Origin: an uncultured Christensenella sp.
GTDB lineage: Bacteria; Bacillota; Clostridia; Christensenellales; Borkfalkiaceae
DNA: 32,092 nucleotides
Assembly (NCBI GenBank): GCA_910579585.1
Contig: CAJTVA010000015.1
Coordinates: 1 to 32,092 of the forward strand
Direction: 5' to 3'
The position numbers were made by a program, and so were the translations under genes. The notes under the pieces are model-generated. The model saw only the letters and a list, made by a program, of their open reading frames with translations, did not search any database and was not told where the DNA came from. This document shows, one piece after another, positions 1 to 6,786 of the stretch (positions within the stretch are counted from its first letter, which is position 1; each line of letters opens with the position of its first letter).

Positions 1-11
1 GTTATATTTAT

Positions 12-1877
12 TTACGCTTCTTTATCTGTTTTCTTGGGTGCGGGTTTCGCCGCGGGCTTGCAGTTGTTTTTCAGGGTATTAAGGCAGTCCCAAAGTTCTT
101 GGGGAATTCTGTCCTTAATCGTGTTGTTGTAATAGCCCTCGATTTCTTCGGCTTCCTTTGCCCATTTTTCTTTATCAACGGTAAGAATGGACTTTAAGTC
201 GTTTATACCGAACTTCTTGCCTGCCGTAATCTCGTAGTCCATATCGGAGAGGTCGATGTCCTCGGCTTTGGGAACGTAGCCAATCGCAGTTTCTTCGGCT
301 TCAACGGGAGTGTCTGAGCAACGTTTGAGTATCCATTCGAGAACGCGCATATTGTCGCCGAAACCGGGCCACATAAAGTTGCCGTCTTTGTCGGTTCTGA
401 ACCAGTTGACGTTGAAGATTTTGGGCGGGTTCTTGATTTTAGTACCCATATCAACCCAGTGCGCAAAGTAATCGCCCATATGGTAGCCCGTGAACGGCTT
501 CATAGCCATAGGGTCGTGGCGAAGAACGCCTACTGCGCCTGCCGCCGCCGCCGTCGTTTCGGACGACATTGCAGAGCCTATAAATACGCCGTGGTTCCAG
601 TCCCTTGCCTCGTAAACGAGAGGAGTGGTAGAAGCCCTTCTGCCGCCGAAGATAATCGCGGAGATGGGAACTGCGTCAAGCCCGTTGGGTGCGTCGAATT
701 TGTCGGAAATGCTGGGGCAGTTGCTTGCGGGCGCGGTAAAACGCGAATTGGGGTGCGCCGCGCAGGTCGATTTGTCTTTCTTGTCAAACTTGGCAGGGTC
801 CCAAGGTTTGCCCGTCCAGTCGATGCAATGATCGGGAAGTTCTTTCGACATACCCTCCCACCAAACGGTCATATCGTCGGTGTTAAGCGCTACGTTGGTG
901 AATATAGTGCCGCGTTTTGTGGAATCGAGTGCGTTTTTATTGGAATGTTCGTTCGTGCCGGGGGCAACGCCGAAGAAACCGTTTTCGGGGTTGACCGCGT
1001 AAAGACTTCCGTCTTTGTCGACCCTGAGCCAAGCTATATCGTCGCCGACGGTCTTTATTTCATAACCCATATCGGTATAGTGCTTGGGGGGAATAAGCAT
1101 TGCAAGGTTGGTCTTGCCACAAGCCGAGGGGAAAGCCGCCGCAACGTACTTTTTCGTCTTTTTGTCGGGGAATACAACCTCGAGAATAAGCATATGCTCT
1201 GCCATCCAGCCCTCGTTTTTGCCGAGGTAGGAAGCAATTCTCAAAGCGAAGCACTTCTTGCCGAGAAGAACGTTGCCGCCGTATGCGGAATTGACCGAAA
1301 TTATAAGGTTTTCTTCGGGGAAGTGCATTATATATCTCTTGTCGGCGTCTACGTTGCACTTTGCGTGGAAGCCTTTAATAAAGTCGCCGTCTTTGCCAAT
1401 CTGGTTTAAAACCGATTTGCCGACCCTCGTCATAATGTTCATATTCAAAACGACGTAAATACTGTCGGTAACTTCGATGCCGTATTTTGCGAAATCGCTA
1501 CCGACAACGCCCATAGAGTAGGGTATAACGTACATCGTTCTGCCTTTCATCGAGCCGCGCGCAATCTCGTTCGAAAGCTCTTTGGCTTGTCTGGGGTCCA
1601 TCCAGTAGTTGATGGGGCCTGCGTCCTCTTTATTGGTGGTACAGATGAAAGTCCTGTCCTCAACGCGGGCAACGTCGTTCACCTTGGTGCGGTGCAGGTA
1701 GCAGTCGGGTAAAAGATTTTCGTTTAACTTTATAAGCTCGCCGCTTTTAACCGCTTCTTCTTTTAAAGCTTTAATCTGGTCGGGATTGCCGTCTATCCAT
1801 ACAATTTTATCAGGCTGGGCAAGGTCTGCGCTTTCCTGAACGAAGTCAAGAACTTTTTTATTCTTTGTCAATGCCAT
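12..1877 (-). CDS. pckG: Phosphoenolpyruvate carboxykinase (GTP)
   Basis: Interconverts oxaloacetate + GTP and PEP + CO2 + GDP in the cytosol, linking C4 acids with glycolysis/gluconeogenesis. At 621 aa it has the usual length of the GTP-dependent family, not the shorter ATP family. The family P-loop FPSACGKTNLAM lies near residues 249-260 with the reactive Cys at 253. GDDIAWLR (about 278-285), a PEP/oxaloacetate-site segment near 195-200 (SAYGGN) and FGGRRASTTP (about 410-419) are further family blocks. The last 15 residues form a Lys/Pro/Ala-rich tail that looks non-catalytic. The ATG at 1875-1877 is preceded by AAAGGAG on the minus strand. It is monocistronic in this window, with its own promoter upstream; its terminator would lie outside the window. 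Confidence 0.97.
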   Translation of the reverse strand: MALTKNKKVLDFVQESADLAQPDKIVWIDGNPDQIKALKEEAVKSGELIKLNENLLPDCYLHRTKVNDVARVEDRTFICTTNKEDAGPINYWMDPRQAKELSNEIARGSMKGRTMYVIPYSMGVVGSDFAKYGIEVTDSIYVVLNMNIMTRVGKSVLNQIGKDGDFIKGFHAKCNVDADKRYIMHFPEENLIISVNSAYGGNVLLGKKCFALRIASYLGKNEGWMAEHMLILEVVFPDKKTKKYVAAAFPSACGKTNLAMLIPPKHYTDMGYEIKTVGDDIAWLRVDKDGSLYAVNPENGFFGVAPGTNEHSNKNALDSTKRGTIFTNVALNTDDMTVWWEGMSKELPDHCIDWTGKPWDPAKFDKKDKSTCAAHPNSRFTAPASNCPSISDKFDAPNGLDAVPISAIIFGGRRASTTPLVYEARDWNHGVFIGSAMSSETTAAAAGAVGVLRHDPMAMKPFTGYHMGDYFAHWVDMGTKIKNPPKIFNVNWFRTDKDGNFMWPGFGDNMRVLEWILKRCSDTPVEAEETAIGYVPKAEDIDLSDMDYEITAGKKFGINDLKSILTVDKEKWAKEAEEIEGYYNNTIKDRIPQELWDCLNTLKNNCKPAAKPAPKKTDKEA

Positions 1878-1927
1878 AAAAATAATACTCCTTTAATCGA
1901 AGTTTCATAAACACTTCTACAAATACT

Positions 1928-1956
1928 ATTATATTACAAGCAAATCAAAAAATCAA
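1928..1956 (-). promoter_or_regulatory. Promoter of pckG
   Basis: On the minus strand TTGATT (1951-1956) and TATAAT (1928-1933) are separated by exactly 17 bp. The transcript would start about 40 nt upstream of the pckG SD, giving a normal leader. Confidence 0.75.
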
Positions 1957-2044
1957 ATTAATTGCATAATCGAATTGTGAAAATAAACGCACAAAAACAA
2001 CATATTTTTACACAATATTATAAAATTCGTACGTCCGACATAAT

Positions 2045-2050
2045 TATAAT
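2045..2050 (+). promoter_or_regulatory. Probable -10 box of the 2085 gene
   Basis: A perfect TATAAT 35 nt upstream of the ATG at 2085. No good -35 hexamer is visible at 16-18 bp, so only the -10 is called. The gene has an SD-like GGGGA before its ATG. Confidence 0.5.
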
Positions 2051-2084
2051 AGAGAAAAGCGCACCGAATTAACGGGGAAATATT

Positions 2085-3089
2085 ATGGGGTATACTAAAA
2101 ACATTGCGGTCATACGTGAAATAAAAAAAGGATTTTCAGCGGACGGCGGGGAGCTGTCCGGACTTGTAAAAGCCGAAAAGTACGGCGCGAAGCTGCGCGT
2201 AGAGGTAAGCCTTATAAACTTTGCGCCGCTTACCGAAGGCGCGTACGTAATGGCTATTTCGGACGGCGCACACACCAAAGTCGTTGAAAACGGCGAGTTC
2301 GAGGGCGAGTGCGACGTTGATACAGCGAACGGTTTTGCCGCTCTTATTTGCTATATAAAGGGACAGGTTTTTCCCGTTGCATCGGCAGTATGCGGCAACT
2401 TCCACGACGTTGCGCTGGGGCTTAAAGCTGAAATCGAGCGGGAGGAAAACCTCAAAACAACGGGCGCCGAAGCTAAGCCCGAAAAAGTAAATAAAGAAAT
2501 AAACGAAGAAAAAAAGCCCGTCTACGAGGACGAGGCGATTGCGGAGGTAAACTATTATGAATACGCAGAAGCTTTTAAGGACGGTGGAGCTGTACGCACG
2601 CATAAGGAGGAAGAAGAAAGCGGGGGCAAAGTATGCGGCAATGAAGCGGCTTTTAGCGCTGTCAAAGAAGGGGAAAGCGGCGTAAAAGACGCGGAAACTC
2701 AAACATATTCGGGGGGCAACGGCAATTTTAAGAAGTTCAGCCCCATAGTCGAGGGCGGGCTTTTCTATGAAAGAATGGCGGATGAGATTGACGATATATT
2801 GAAAAAGTACCCGAAAGAAGCTCCTTTGGAGGAGATGATAGAGGACTCGAAATGGGTCAGAATCTCTTACGGCGAGGGTGGGTTTTACGTGTTCGGCGTG
2901 CTATATTCGGGGGGCAAACCGAAATATATATGTTACGGCGTGCCTGCGGAGAATACCGAAACTCCGCCCGAAAGTATGGAGGGAATGGCGTCGTTTTTGC
3001 CTGCCTCCGCCGATAAAACCGACAAAGGATTCTGGGTTATGTATCAGGATGCGGAAACGGGCGCAAGCCTACGCGTGGATTTGGAATAA
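2085..3089 (+). CDS. Two-domain protein of unknown function with acidic linker
   Basis: I do not recognise this 334-aa protein. Three regions are visible. Residues 1-115 look like a compact beta-rich domain (alternating hydrophobics, e.g. LRVEVSLINF and GFAALICYI). Residues 116-215 are a low-complexity Glu/Lys/Gly-rich linker, probably disordered. Residues 216-334 form a second domain that starts with a helix (LFYERMADEIDDILKKYP) and continues with Trp/Tyr-rich strands. There is no signal peptide or membrane segment, so it is probably cytosolic. The start has an SD-like GGGGA 7 nt upstream. It is monocistronic between its own promoter and a bidirectional terminator at 3171-3203. Base composition matches the neighbours, so it is probably native. 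Confidence 0.85.
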   Translation: MGYTKNIAVIREIKKGFSADGGELSGLVKAEKYGAKLRVEVSLINFAPLTEGAYVMAISDGAHTKVVENGEFEGECDVDTANGFAALICYIKGQVFPVASAVCGNFHDVALGLKAEIEREENLKTTGAEAKPEKVNKEINEEKKPVYEDEAIAEVNYYEYAEAFKDGGAVRTHKEEEESGGKVCGNEAAFSAVKEGESGVKDAETQTYSGGNGNFKKFSPIVEGGLFYERMADEIDDILKKYPKEAPLEEMIEDSKWVRISYGEGGFYVFGVLYSGGKPKYICYGVPAENTETPPESMEGMASFLPASADKTDKGFWVMYQDAETGASLRVDLE

Positions 3090-3095
3090 ATTAAA

Positions 3096-3130
3096 GGGGC
3101 GCGCTAAATCCGCGGTTTCCATAGGGAATT
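3096..3130 (+). repeat. Post-gene repeat, copy 1 (GGCGCGC...CCATAGGGAATT)
   Basis: Follows the stop of the 2085 gene by 7 nt. Contains GGGGCGCGCTAA and TTTCCATAGGGAATT, both recurring in copy 2 at 3979-4013 (-). Confidence 0.5.
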
Positions 3131-3170
3131 AAAAAACTAAATTATTAAGAGTTTACTTTCAAGCAAGGAC

Positions 3171-3203
3171 AAAAGCTCTCGAACGATATGTTCGAGAGCT
3201 TTT
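3171..3203. terminator. Bidirectional intrinsic terminator
   Basis: Perfect 14-bp stem (3171-3184 with 3190-3203), loop GATAT, with A and T tracts at both ends. It can end transcription of the 2085 gene on plus and the GNAT gene on minus. Confidence 0.9.
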
Positions 3204-3241
3204 TACTACAAAATATTTAGAAAGACAAATTAAAATTTAAT

Positions 3242-3772
3242 TCAAGTTTGATTAGCGCAACTAAAAGTATAAATGTAACTATTAAAACAGATATTCATTT
3301 TATATTTTTTAAATTGCGATTTCTTTTTTATCTTAAACCCGTTATTTGCAAGCAATTTAATCGATGCAATATTATCTTGCGCAACTTCCGCAGTTATCTC
3401 AATGCCACCAATATTGCGTATCAAAGTAACAATTAAAGTCAATAGTTCAGAACCAAATCTTTTTCTCCAATAATTCTTATGAATACAATATCCTATATCA
3501 AATATTTCCTTTTTTTCGTCAGGGAAAATGCAAGCAGAACCTATTATCTCATCAGAACTGTTTAAAACAACTGTCAAATAATATCCGTTGGGGCTATCTT
3601 CAAGACTGTCAAGTGCTATTTGAAAATCACTATCAACATATTCCACCGTCGGGTCGCTCATATATTTGCCGTTTTCCTTATCAAACCACATTGCGGTAAG
3701 ATATGGCAGGTCTGACTTTTGATAATTCCGTACAGTTATTCTTGAAGAAACAAGTGGTTTATCTATTAGCAT
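3242..3772 (-). CDS. GNAT-family N-acetyltransferase
   Basis: Predicted acetyl-CoA-dependent N-acyltransferase (176 aa) of the RimJ/RimL-like GNAT type; substrate unknown. It begins with the typical LVSSRITVRNYQKSDLPYL block. The acetyl-CoA loop appears as IHKNYWRKRFGSELL (a QxxGxG-like motif with Arg/Phe changes), followed by EITAEVAQDNIASIKLLANNGF, the usual Asn...Ser...GF helix. The ATG has a GGAGA SD. Its promoter reads TTGCGT-17-TATAAT on the minus strand (3813-3841). The gene and flanks are clearly richer in A/T than the adjacent pckG, greA and lysS genes, which suggests horizontal acquisition. The C-terminus (about residues 155-176) is unusual and may not be conserved. Confidence 0.85.
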   Translation of the reverse strand: MLIDKPLVSSRITVRNYQKSDLPYLTAMWFDKENGKYMSDPTVEYVDSDFQIALDSLEDSPNGYYLTVVLNSSDEIIGSACIFPDEKKEIFDIGYCIHKNYWRKRFGSELLTLIVTLIRNIGGIEITAEVAQDNIASIKLLANNGFKIKKKSQFKKYKMNICFNSYIYTFSCANQT

Positions 3773-3812
3773 TTTAAAAGTTCTCCGCTAAATTAATGTT
3801 TATCGTACAATT

Positions 3813-3841
3813 ATTATATCACGAAAAATGAAAGAACGCAA
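3813..3841 (-). promoter_or_regulatory. Promoter of the GNAT gene
   Basis: Minus strand: TTGCGT (3836-3841), 17-bp spacer, TATAAT (3813-3818). Confidence 0.7.
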
Positions 3842-3883
3842 CCGATTGAATTTTGCATGAAATATAAAACATATCTATATCTC

Positions 3884-3905
3884 ACTAGGCTACGCGTAGC
3901 CTAGT
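3884..3905. repeat. Perfect 22-bp palindrome
   Basis: The 22 bases are self-complementary around the central CGCG (core CTAGGCTACGCGTAGCCTAG at 3885-3904). No U-tract follows on either strand, so it is not a typical terminator. It lies in the 242-bp gap between the GNAT start and the small membrane-protein stop. Function unknown. Confidence 0.9.
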
Positions 3906-3925
3906 TCGTCCACGAAAAAAAAGTA

Positions 3926-3954
3926 CAGAAAAGGCACAGCTTAACGCTATGCCT
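3926..3954 (-). terminator. Intrinsic terminator of the small minus-strand unit
   Basis: Minus strand: a 9-bp stem with one G-U pair (arms 3946-3954 and 3932-3940), loop GTTAA, followed by a T-rich run. It lies about 60 nt past the stop of the gene at 4015-4224. Confidence 0.65.
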
Positions 3955-3978
3955 AAACCTTTTTATTTGCGTTTTATT

Positions 3979-4013
3979 AAATTCCCTATGGGAAATTTGG
4001 TAATGCGCGCCCG
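3979..4013 (-). repeat. Post-gene repeat, copy 2
   Basis: On the minus strand, directly after the stop of the DUF378-like gene: GGGCGCGCATTACC then TTTCCCATAGGGAATTT. Shares both blocks with copy 1. The block CCCATAGGGAAA also covers the last codons of ricT (10784-10795). Confidence 0.5.
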
Positions 4014-4014
4014 C

Positions 4015-4224
4015 TTACTTCAGCCCTTTAAAGGGTTTAAAAGCGATTAAAGAATATGCCGTAAAAAGGGCGGATACCCCGCAGATTGCCAGAAAAACTC
4101 TGTAACAAAGAATATTGTTCAAAGAGATAAACATCAGAAGGTTGAACCCTGTCAAAGCGTATACACCCCCGCATATGCCTAAAATAACGAGGTTTGCAAC
4201 GCACATATAGCAAGTTAATTTCAT
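4015..4224 (-). CDS. Small membrane protein, DUF378-like
   Basis: A 69-aa protein with two predicted membrane helices (about residues 7-28 and 40-61) and a basic C-terminal FKPFKGLK tail. Size, two-helix layout, the GFNLL...NNILCYRVFLAICGV segment and the basic end resemble the DUF378 (YuzA) family, whose function is unknown. The family's usual NWG motif is replaced by GGV here, so the match is tentative. It starts 34 nt after the stop of the 87-aa gene upstream and has no strong SD or promoter of its own, so co-transcription is likely. A terminator follows at 3926-3954. Confidence 0.65.
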   Translation of the reverse strand: MKLTCYMCVANLVILGICGGVYALTGFNLLMFISLNNILCYRVFLAICGVSALFTAYSLIAFKPFKGLK

Positions 4225-4258
4225 ACTTTCAGTATGCCGTTTTCAAGCTGAAATATTC

Positions 4259-4522
4259 TCAGTTCAACGTGATGTTTTCCAAAATAAGCTTATCGAATTC
4301 GGGGTGCTCGGCAAAGTCGCGTGGAAGAAATTTAACCGTCCTGAACTTCGCGTAGTTGAAAATATGCGTTTTTAAGAGAATGGGAGTGGGAATATCCAGC
4401 GCCTCGCAGACATCGGAAAGATAGGTGAAAAAGTTCGAATAAGCGAATTTTTCTTCGCTTTCGTACGTGACCTGTTTCTCTATTTTCTCGCCAACTATGA
4501 CTTTACCCCAAATTCTGAACAT
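4259..4522 (-). CDS. Small conserved-type hypothetical protein, predicted leaderless
   Basis: An 87-aa soluble protein beginning MFRIWGK; function unknown. It resembles in size and start a family of small Clostridia proteins that open with an RxWGK-type strand, but I can name no function. I chose the ATG at 4522. An upstream in-frame GTG at 4543 is possible, but the promoter TTGCAA-17-TATAAT (4529-4557, minus) would start transcription at about 4522, making the GTG untranscribed. No SD is visible. If the promoter call is right, the mRNA begins at or next to the ATG. Probably first gene of a two-gene unit with 4015-4224. Confidence 0.7.
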   Translation of the reverse strand: MFRIWGKVIVGEKIEKQVTYESEEKFAYSNFFTYLSDVCEALDIPTPILLKTHIFNYAKFRTVKFLPRDFAEHPEFDKLILENITLN

Positions 4523-4528
4523 ATCTTC

Positions 4529-4557
4529 ATTATACTTAATCACGCCGCAAATTGCAA
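4529..4557 (-). promoter_or_regulatory. Leaderless-type promoter of the 4522 gene
   Basis: Minus strand: TTGCAA (4552-4557), 17-bp spacer, TATAAT (4529-4534), then six bases (GAAGAT) and ATG at 4522. Confidence 0.7.
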
Positions 4558-4585
4558 CTAACTTTTTGCGGCTTTAATTTTTCTA

Positions 4586-4614
4586 TTGACAAACGGGCGA
4601 CAAAATTATATAAT
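4586..4614 (+). promoter_or_regulatory. Promoter of greA-lysS
   Basis: Perfect consensus TTGACA (4586-4591), 17-bp spacer, TATAAT (4609-4614). Predicted start near 4621, directly before a leader hairpin. Confidence 0.85.
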
Positions 4615-4629
4615 ATTGTAAGATAAAGC

Positions 4630-4654
4630 AGTGGTTTCGCTCGGCGAAATCACT
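4630..4654 (+). promoter_or_regulatory. Leader hairpin of greA, possible attenuator
   Basis: An 11-bp stem with one G-U pair (4630-4640 with 4644-4654) begins about 9 nt after the predicted transcription start and is followed by TTTAATTATTTA. It could be a weak terminator/attenuator or a 5' stabilising stem. The greA SD (AGGAG) is 22 nt downstream. Confidence 0.5.
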
Positions 4655-4688
4655 TTTAATTATTTATTTATCCTTAGGAGTTATTAAA

Positions 4689-5159
4689 ATGGCAGAACTT
4701 ATCGTAATGACAAAGAAAAATTTCGACGATTTGAAGAAAGAACTTGACTACCTTGTCAAGGTAAAGCGCCCCGAAATTATCGAAAGAATTGCCGAGGCGC
4801 GCAGCCACGGCGACCTTTCGGAAAACGCGGAATACGACGCTGCGCGCGAAGAGCAGCGTTCCAACGAGGGAAAAATCGCGGAAATCGAATATAAAATCAA
4901 AAATGCGGACGTTCGCGAGGAAGTTACCGACACAAGTTACGTGCATCTCGGCAGCGTGGTAACGGTTTTCGATGAAGATATGGACGAAACGCAGACCTAT
5001 ACCATAACTTCCGTGACCGAAGTCGACGTAATGGCGAACAAAATTTCCGTCGAATCACCCGTCGGCGCGGCGCTTTTAAAGAAAAAGGTGGGTAACAGGG
5101 TCACGGTCAAGTGCCCCGACGGCAGTGATTACACTCTTAAAATAATTTCGATAAGGTAA
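4689..5159 (+). CDS. greA: Transcription elongation factor GreA
   Basis: Rescues backtracked RNA polymerase by inserting a coiled coil into the secondary channel and stimulating transcript cleavage. The protein is 156 aa, the normal GreA length. The N-terminal coiled coil spans about residues 12-75 with the tip ARSHGDLSENAEYDAAREEQ carrying the acidic Asp/Glu pair. The C-terminal FKBP-like domain (about 83-156) includes VHLGSVVTV and SVESPVGAALLKKKVGNRV. The ATG has AGGAG 8 nt upstream. It is followed 5 nt later by lysS, a frequent pairing in Bacillota, and is driven by the strong promoter at 4586-4614. Confidence 0.97.
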   Translation: MAELIVMTKKNFDDLKKELDYLVKVKRPEIIERIAEARSHGDLSENAEYDAAREEQRSNEGKIAEIEYKIKNADVREEVTDTSYVHLGSVVTVFDEDMDETQTYTITSVTEVDVMANKISVESPVGAALLKKKVGNRVTVKCPDGSDYTLKIISIR

Positions 5160-5164
5160 TTTTT

Positions 5165-6676
5165 ATGGCAGAAAACGTTAACGGCGCAACCGCGCAGGAA
5201 GAAGTAAACCTTGCCGAACAGGCGCAAATACGCAGGGAAAAGCTTGCAAAACTCACCGAAGAGGGCAAGAATCCTTTCGTAAAAGTCAAGTGGCAGGTTT
5301 CGGCGGGTTCGGAAAAAATCAAAAACAACTTCGATACCTTAGAGGGAAAAGAAGTCTGCATTGCGGGCAGGCTTATGTCCCGCCGCATAATGGGCAAAGC
5401 TTCGTTCGCGCACGTTCAGGACGGCGAGGGGCTTATTCAGGTCTACGTCCGTCGCGACGACGTGGGCGAAGAGGACTACGCCTCCTTTAAAAAGGACTAC
5501 GATTTGGGCGACATAGTGGGTATAAAAGGCTACGTCTTCAAGACTCAGACGGGCGAAGTTTCGGTGCACTGCACGCATATCGAGATGCTTTCGAAGTGCC
5601 TTTTGCCCCTGCCCGAAAAACAGCACGGCCTGAAAGACACCGATATCCGTTACAGGAGGAGGGAGCTGGATTTAATTGTCAACCCCGAAGTTAAGAGCAC
5701 GTTCGTAAAGCGCTCGAACATAATTTCGGCTATCCGCGGCTACCTTGACGGTTGCGGCTTTTTAGAGGTTGACACCCCCGTTCTGAACACGTTGGAAATA
5801 GGTGCGGCGGCGCGTCCTTTCAAGACTAAGCACAACGCGCTGGATATCGATATGTACCTTAGAATCGAGACGGAATTGTATCTTAAACGGCTTATAGTAG
5901 GGGGTCTGGACCGCGTTTACGAGGTCGGGCGCATATTCCGCAACGAGGGTATGGACGCTTTCCACAACCCCGAATTCACCACGGTGGAGTGCTACGCGTC
6001 GTACCTCGATTACTTTGATATGATGGAGCTTGTCGAGGATATGTACGCGACCGTTGCGAAGAAAGTCTGCGGCACCACCGACATAACCTATCAGGGTACG
6101 GAAATTCACCTTGGCGGCAAGTGGACACGAATGACAATGAAAGAAGCGGTGAAGAAGTATTCGGGCACCGACTACGATAAGTGGGAAAGCGACGCGGACG
6201 CCCGTGACTGTGCCAAAAAGCTTGGCGTGAATGTTGACGAGGGTGAAAAGGCGACCAAAGGGCACGTGCTTATCGCGCTTTTCGATGCGTTCGTCGAGGA
6301 AAAGCTTGTTCAGCCCACGTTTATTTACGACTATCCCGTGGAAAATTCGCCCCTTGCAAAGCGCAAAGAGGACGACCCTGCGTTCACCCAGCGTTTCGAG
6401 TATTTTATCTGCTCGCACGAGTTCGGAAACGCATTCTCCGAGCTGAACGACCCTATCGACCAGCGGCAGAGGTTTGTAAAGCAGGTCGAGGCAAAACGCG
6501 CGCAGGAGCCTAATTGCAACGCGCAGGTAGACGAAGACTACGTCACCGCGCTCGAGTACGGTTTGCCCCCTACGGGCGGGCTCGGGTTCGGCGTGGACAG
6601 GCTGGTTATGCTTTTAACCGACAGCGCGACCATACGCGACGTGTTGCTGTTCCCTACGATGAAGCCCAAGAAATAA
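5165..6676 (+). CDS. lysS: Lysyl-tRNA synthetase, class II
   Basis: Charges tRNA-Lys with lysine using ATP. The 503-aa length is typical of bacterial class II LysRS. The N-terminal OB-fold anticodon domain lies at about residues 55-170 (GRLMSRRIMGKASFAHVQDGEG). Class II motif 2 is present as YEVGRIFRNEGMDAFHNPEF, and motif 3 as GLGFGVDRLVMLLTDS near the C-terminus, followed by the family ending DVLLFPTMKP. The ATG is 5 nt after the greA stop, with AAGG in the greA tail as SD. The first 25 residues (Gln/Ala/Glu-rich) precede the family core and are probably flexible. No terminator is obvious downstream. Confidence 0.97.
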   Translation: MAENVNGATAQEEVNLAEQAQIRREKLAKLTEEGKNPFVKVKWQVSAGSEKIKNNFDTLEGKEVCIAGRLMSRRIMGKASFAHVQDGEGLIQVYVRRDDVGEEDYASFKKDYDLGDIVGIKGYVFKTQTGEVSVHCTHIEMLSKCLLPLPEKQHGLKDTDIRYRRRELDLIVNPEVKSTFVKRSNIISAIRGYLDGCGFLEVDTPVLNTLEIGAAARPFKTKHNALDIDMYLRIETELYLKRLIVGGLDRVYEVGRIFRNEGMDAFHNPEFTTVECYASYLDYFDMMELVEDMYATVAKKVCGTTDITYQGTEIHLGGKWTRMTMKEAVKKYSGTDYDKWESDADARDCAKKLGVNVDEGEKATKGHVLIALFDAFVEEKLVQPTFIYDYPVENSPLAKRKEDDPAFTQRFEYFICSHEFGNAFSELNDPIDQRQRFVKQVEAKRAQEPNCNAQVDEDYVTALEYGLPPTGGLGFGVDRLVMLLTDSATIRDVLLFPTMKPKK

Positions 6677-6740
6677 AAAGCGTATAGGCGGCGAAGCGTG
6701 ACGCCGTAAAGGCGCGCGCGTGTGCAAAACAAGCCGTAGA

Positions 6741-6763
6741 CCCCGATATATGTCTTAATTAAC
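6741..6763 (+). repeat. Dispersed intergenic repeat, copy A
   Basis: CCCCGATATATGTCTTAATT plus AAC. Near-identical copies occur at 25131-25153 (+) and 20218-20239 (-). Lies in the 110-bp lysS-decarboxylase gap, 23 nt before the downstream ATG. The rest of this gap is GC-rich (6685-6720) with short inverted arms but no clear terminator. Confidence 0.6.
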
Positions 6764-6786
6764 CCGATTTCAGAGGGAGATGCCCT

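Noticed and set aside
459..1409. 316-aa open frame on the plus strand opposite pckG
   Set aside because: Exact antisense shadow of a well-conserved gene; Arg/Val/Cys-rich composition without family features and no SD.
1975..1994. Rex-like operator TTGTG...CACAA upstream of pckG
   Set aside because: Arms are separated by 10 bp instead of 8 and the internal bases do not match the Rex consensus.
4222..4236. CATACT-N6-ATG upstream of the genes starting at 4224 (-) and 20173 (-) as further leaderless promoters
   Set aside because: Same spacing as the leaderless class, but the hexamer is off consensus and there is no -35; both genes are better explained as downstream members of operons.
5762..6418. 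218-aa open frame opposite lysS, and similar long antisense frames opposite the decarboxylase (6808-7425) and RND gene (31312-31944)
   Set aside because: Long antisense frames are expected from the GC-skewed codon use; none has a plausible start region or motifs.
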